A stretch of 54,330 bases of DNA, taken from positions 1 to 54,330 of the forward strand of contig JBAMMC010000012.1 of assembly GCA_039793985.1 (NCBI GenBank), in the 5' to 3' direction. Within the stretch, counting starts at the first letter, position 1, and every line of letters starts with the position of its first letter. Source of the stretch: ARK-14 sp002899805 (lineage in GTDB: Archaea > Thermoproteota > Thermoprotei_A > Sulfolobales > Fervidicoccaceae). Positions 52,440 to 54,330 of this stretch are shown here, one piece after another. The translations under genes were made by a program, and so were the position numbers. The notes beneath the pieces were generated by a model that saw only the letters and a list, made by a program, of their open reading frames with translations, did not search any database and was not told the origin of the DNA.

Positions 52440-52787
52440 TTGCCTTTATTCAAGAAGATTAAGAAAGAAAAGAAGGCTGTTGAGTACAAGGAAGTTACAC
52501 AAAGCGAGCTAATCTACTCCAAACGTTCTTTCGGTCTCGTATCTGTTACTGGAATAGTAAAAAGTCGACCGAGGGTCTTGACAATGAAGGGCTTCTTTTC
52601 TGCAACTGTGCATGAACATGCCACGATCTTCGAGCTAGATAAAGGACTGAAGGTCTATTATCCTGGGATCGCTCTGATACCAGAAGGGGAGGAGGTCAAG
52701 GTCTATGGAAAGTTCTCCCCTCCGAGTTCTTTGATAGCATCGAAGATAGAGACAAAGAATTTTTCTTTCGAAATTCAAACCGAGTGA
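52440..52787 (+). CDS. Uncharacterised small beta-rich protein (possible OB fold)
   Basis: 115 residues. After a basic start (KKIKKEKKAVEYKEVTQ) come strand-rich segments: SFGLVSVTGIVKSRPRVLTMKGFFSATV and GIALIPEGEEVKVYGKFSPPS. The look is of an OB fold or a membrane-associated beta domain. No family recognised. TTG start. It lies one base from the glycerate kinase gene, so is co-transcribed with it. Confidence 0.55.
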   Translation: MPLFKKIKKEKKAVEYKEVTQSELIYSKRSFGLVSVTGIVKSRPRVLTMKGFFSATVHEHATIFELDKGLKVYYPGIALIPEGEEVKVYGKFSPPSSLIASKIETKNFSFEIQTE

Positions 52788-52788
52788 G

Positions 52789-54159
52789 GTGATGAGCTTG
52801 TACGAGAGCGGGAAAAAATTACCATCGAAGCTTTCGGCTTTACTCGAACACGCTCTCAAATCACTCGATATAGGGAAAATTATGGAGCAAAGGATCGATT
52901 ACAATGGGAGGGAAATTATCATTAGGGATACGAGAGGTAAGGTCGTTGGGAAGCATGAGCTAGGAAGGGGGAAGATCAAGCTCATTGCCTTCGGTAAGGC
53001 TTCACAAAGTATGGCTCTCACAATGTTGAAAATACTAGAGGGAAGATTCGATGAAGGTGCTGTCATTTTCCCGAGAGATCAACCAGTAGTTTTAGAAGCA
53101 AAGGGTAACATTTCCGTTATTCCTTCGACCCATCCAGTTCCAAGCGAGAGTAGCCTAGAGGCTGCTAGAAGAGTTCGAGAAATGCTGAGCGGTCTGTCGG
53201 AAGAGGATAATGTTATATTCCTGATTTCGGGGGGCGGTTCTTCTCTTCTCGAAGAACCAATTCCTCCGGTTTCTCTCGATGAATTAGTGAAAACATATAA
53301 ATTGCTATTGAACTCTGGCGCCGATATAAGGGAAATCAATACCGTCAGGAAGCATATATCGCAGGTAAAAGGGGGCAGATTGGCTCAGCAGGCATATCCA
53401 GCCCAAGTAATCTCGCTCATCGCCAGCGATGTCCCGGGAAATGACATTTCATTCGTGGCCAGCGGGCCGACCGTTCCAGATCATACAACATATCAAGATG
53501 CATATAACATCCTTGAGTTTTACGAACTCTTGGGTGAGGTGCCGGAAAGTGTCCTGAGCACGATCAAGAGCGGAATGCTTGGAAAAATACCTGAGACTCC
53601 AAAAGAAGACAGCCCCATTTTCTCCAAGGTTAGGAATTACCTGATCGCATCTCCATATGACTTGGCCCTCAGTGTTAAGGAAAAGGCTGAGGCGCTGGGA
53701 TTAAACGCTTATCTGCTCACTACGAGAGTCGAGGGGGAGAGCTCAGAAGTAGCGAAGGTCTTCTCCTCAATAGCTCTTGATGTAAAGAGTGGACTTTCTT
53801 CGTTATCCAAACCTACCGCTATAATTGTTGCAGGAGAAACGAGCGTCAAAGTGAGGGGGAGCGGGAAAGGAGGGAGGGCTATAGAGCTGGCAGCATGGTT
53901 TGCCAGAGAGATCTCTGGAACTGAAGGAATTTCGATGTTCGCCATAGATACCGATGGAAAAGATGGAAGTAGCGATGCCGCTGGAGCTTTTGCTACTGGT
54001 GAAACTTGGGAAGAATTGAAGAAGCTATTCGGGAGAAGAATAATTGATATGCTGAGGAACAACGATTCCTTTTCTCTTCTGGACTCGGGAGGGTATACCA
54101 TAAGGACGGGGCCAACAGGTTCCAATTTGAACAATTTGATATGTATACTGGTTGAGTGA
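52789..54159 (+). CDS. garK: Glycerate 2-kinase (MOFRL/GckA family)
   Basis: 456 residues. AFGKASQSMALTMLKIL (about 65-81), NVIFLISGGGSSLLEEP (about 142-158) and NTVRKHISQVKGGRLAQQAYPAQVISLIASDVPGNDISFVASGPTVPD (about 183-230) are the GckA core; the C-terminal MOFRL domain has VAGETSVKVRGSGKGGRAIELAAW and DTDGKDGSSDAAGAFA. It makes 2-phosphoglycerate from glycerate in the non-phosphorylative Entner-Doudoroff path. GTG or ATG start. The following gene starts 2 nt on. Confidence 0.92.
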   Translation: MMSLYESGKKLPSKLSALLEHALKSLDIGKIMEQRIDYNGREIIIRDTRGKVVGKHELGRGKIKLIAFGKASQSMALTMLKILEGRFDEGAVIFPRDQPVVLEAKGNISVIPSTHPVPSESSLEAARRVREMLSGLSEEDNVIFLISGGGSSLLEEPIPPVSLDELVKTYKLLLNSGADIREINTVRKHISQVKGGRLAQQAYPAQVISLIASDVPGNDISFVASGPTVPDHTTYQDAYNILEFYELLGEVPESVLSTIKSGMLGKIPETPKEDSPIFSKVRNYLIASPYDLALSVKEKAEALGLNAYLLTTRVEGESSEVAKVFSSIALDVKSGLSSLSKPTAIIVAGETSVKVRGSGKGGRAIELAAWFAREISGTEGISMFAIDTDGKDGSSDAAGAFATGETWEELKKLFGRRIIDMLRNNDSFSLLDSGGYTIRTGPTGSNLNNLICILVE

Positions 54160-54160
54160 T

Positions 54161-54330
54161 GTGAAGATGTTGAAAGAAAAGCAGCAAGATAGGGAAGTGG
54201 TTGACTTCTATCAGGTCACTCAGCATTCATACGTTATCATTTACAGAGAAGATAATAGATTGCTCTATAATCCTGTAGAACCAGAGCTCACAGATGAAGA
54301 GAGAAGAGCTTTGGGGATAGTAAGAAATTA
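54161..54330 (+). CDS. Secretion/pilus ATPase family protein, N-terminal part (partial)
   Basis: The frame runs off the window. The first 56 residues (VVDFYQVTQHSYVIIYREDNRLLYNPVEPELTDEERRALGIV) resemble the N-terminal domain of archaeal type II/IV secretion ATPases, which read Y-x-V-x-E-P-x-L-T-x-E-E. The Walker motifs lie beyond the window, so this is tentative. GTG at 54161 or ATG at 54167; 2 nt after garK. Confidence 0.5.
   Translation, partial: MKMLKEKQQDREVVDFYQVTQHSYVIIYREDNRLLYNPVEPELTDEERRALGIVRN

Overview
The window is a stretch of chromosome from a thermophilic archaeon. It is most likely a member of the Thermoproteota (Crenarchaeota) related to the Desulfurococcales or Fervidicoccales. 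That placement is inferred from gene content, not from a database search. Supporting signs are the archaeal 23S rRNA with a bulge-helix-bulge intron and no adjacent 5S gene, Orc1/Cdc6, PCNA, PriS, Rpo4 and Rpo11, TFS, aIF2-alpha, aIF5A, Nop10, ribosomal proteins L10e, L21e, L44e and S27e, archaeal lipid genes (CarS and a tetraether synthase), and very frequent TTG and GTG starts with short overlaps between genes.

Layout. Positions 1-1180 hold the 3' part of 23S rRNA, interrupted by a 131-nt intron. Next come an O-phosphoserine-type cysteine synthase with an ADP-dependent serine kinase (1.3-2.7 kb), then surE, aIF5A, SRP54 and Pus10 (3.2-7.2 kb). A minus-strand translation and RNA-modification run follows: TrmJ, an Mtq2/HemK-like enzyme, KsgA/Dim1, DUF655, Rpo4 and L21e (7.2-10.9 kb). 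Then come L10e, an ArsB/NhaD-type permease, glyoxylate reductase, and an unassigned pair made of a degenerate kinase-like/deoxyribosyltransferase-like protein and a PflX-like radical SAM protein (13.4-16.8 kb). Orc1/Cdc6 and DUF99 follow. The next minus-strand run carries both subunits of phosphomevalonate dehydratase and the UbiD-family anhydromevalonate phosphate decarboxylase, joined to a Clp1/Grc3-type RNA kinase (19.2-23.8 kb). A RecA-like ATPase and CarS lead to the L44e-S27e-aIF2-alpha-Nop10 operon (25-26.5 kb).

The plus-strand information-processing run is dph2, an RNA methylase, csl4, a DUF2067-like gene, rpo11, TFS, PCNA and priS (27-34 kb). Archaeal CoA synthesis genes PPS, PoK and CoaBC occupy 34.2-37.2 kb. 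After AspRS, a PAC2 protein, a kinase-like protein and an MFS permease comes a decayed IS200/IS605 element at 43.2-43.6 kb. It has a frameshifted TnpB tail but a well-kept right end, and that end now supplies the stop codon of the convergent tetraether-synthase gene. The rest holds a THUMP protein, a phosphohexomutase, MarC, a cysteine-rich protein with a HypE-like protein, 6-phospho-3-hexuloisomerase, a multiply frameshifted pseudogene, a small DUF2283/His-rich pair, tRNA-His, glycerate kinase and the start of a secretion-type ATPase.

How it fits together. Most genes are housekeeping: translation, replication, RNA processing, CoA synthesis, and isoprenoid and ether-lipid synthesis. The less ordinary items are the small rRNA intron, the relic TnpB element with its conserved RNA-like end, an apparent one-base frameshift at the start of aIF2-alpha, two related small reading frames at 37.3-37.4 and 42.9-43.1 kb, and several unassigned conserved-looking small proteins. 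No CRISPR array, intact transposon or prophage was recognised.
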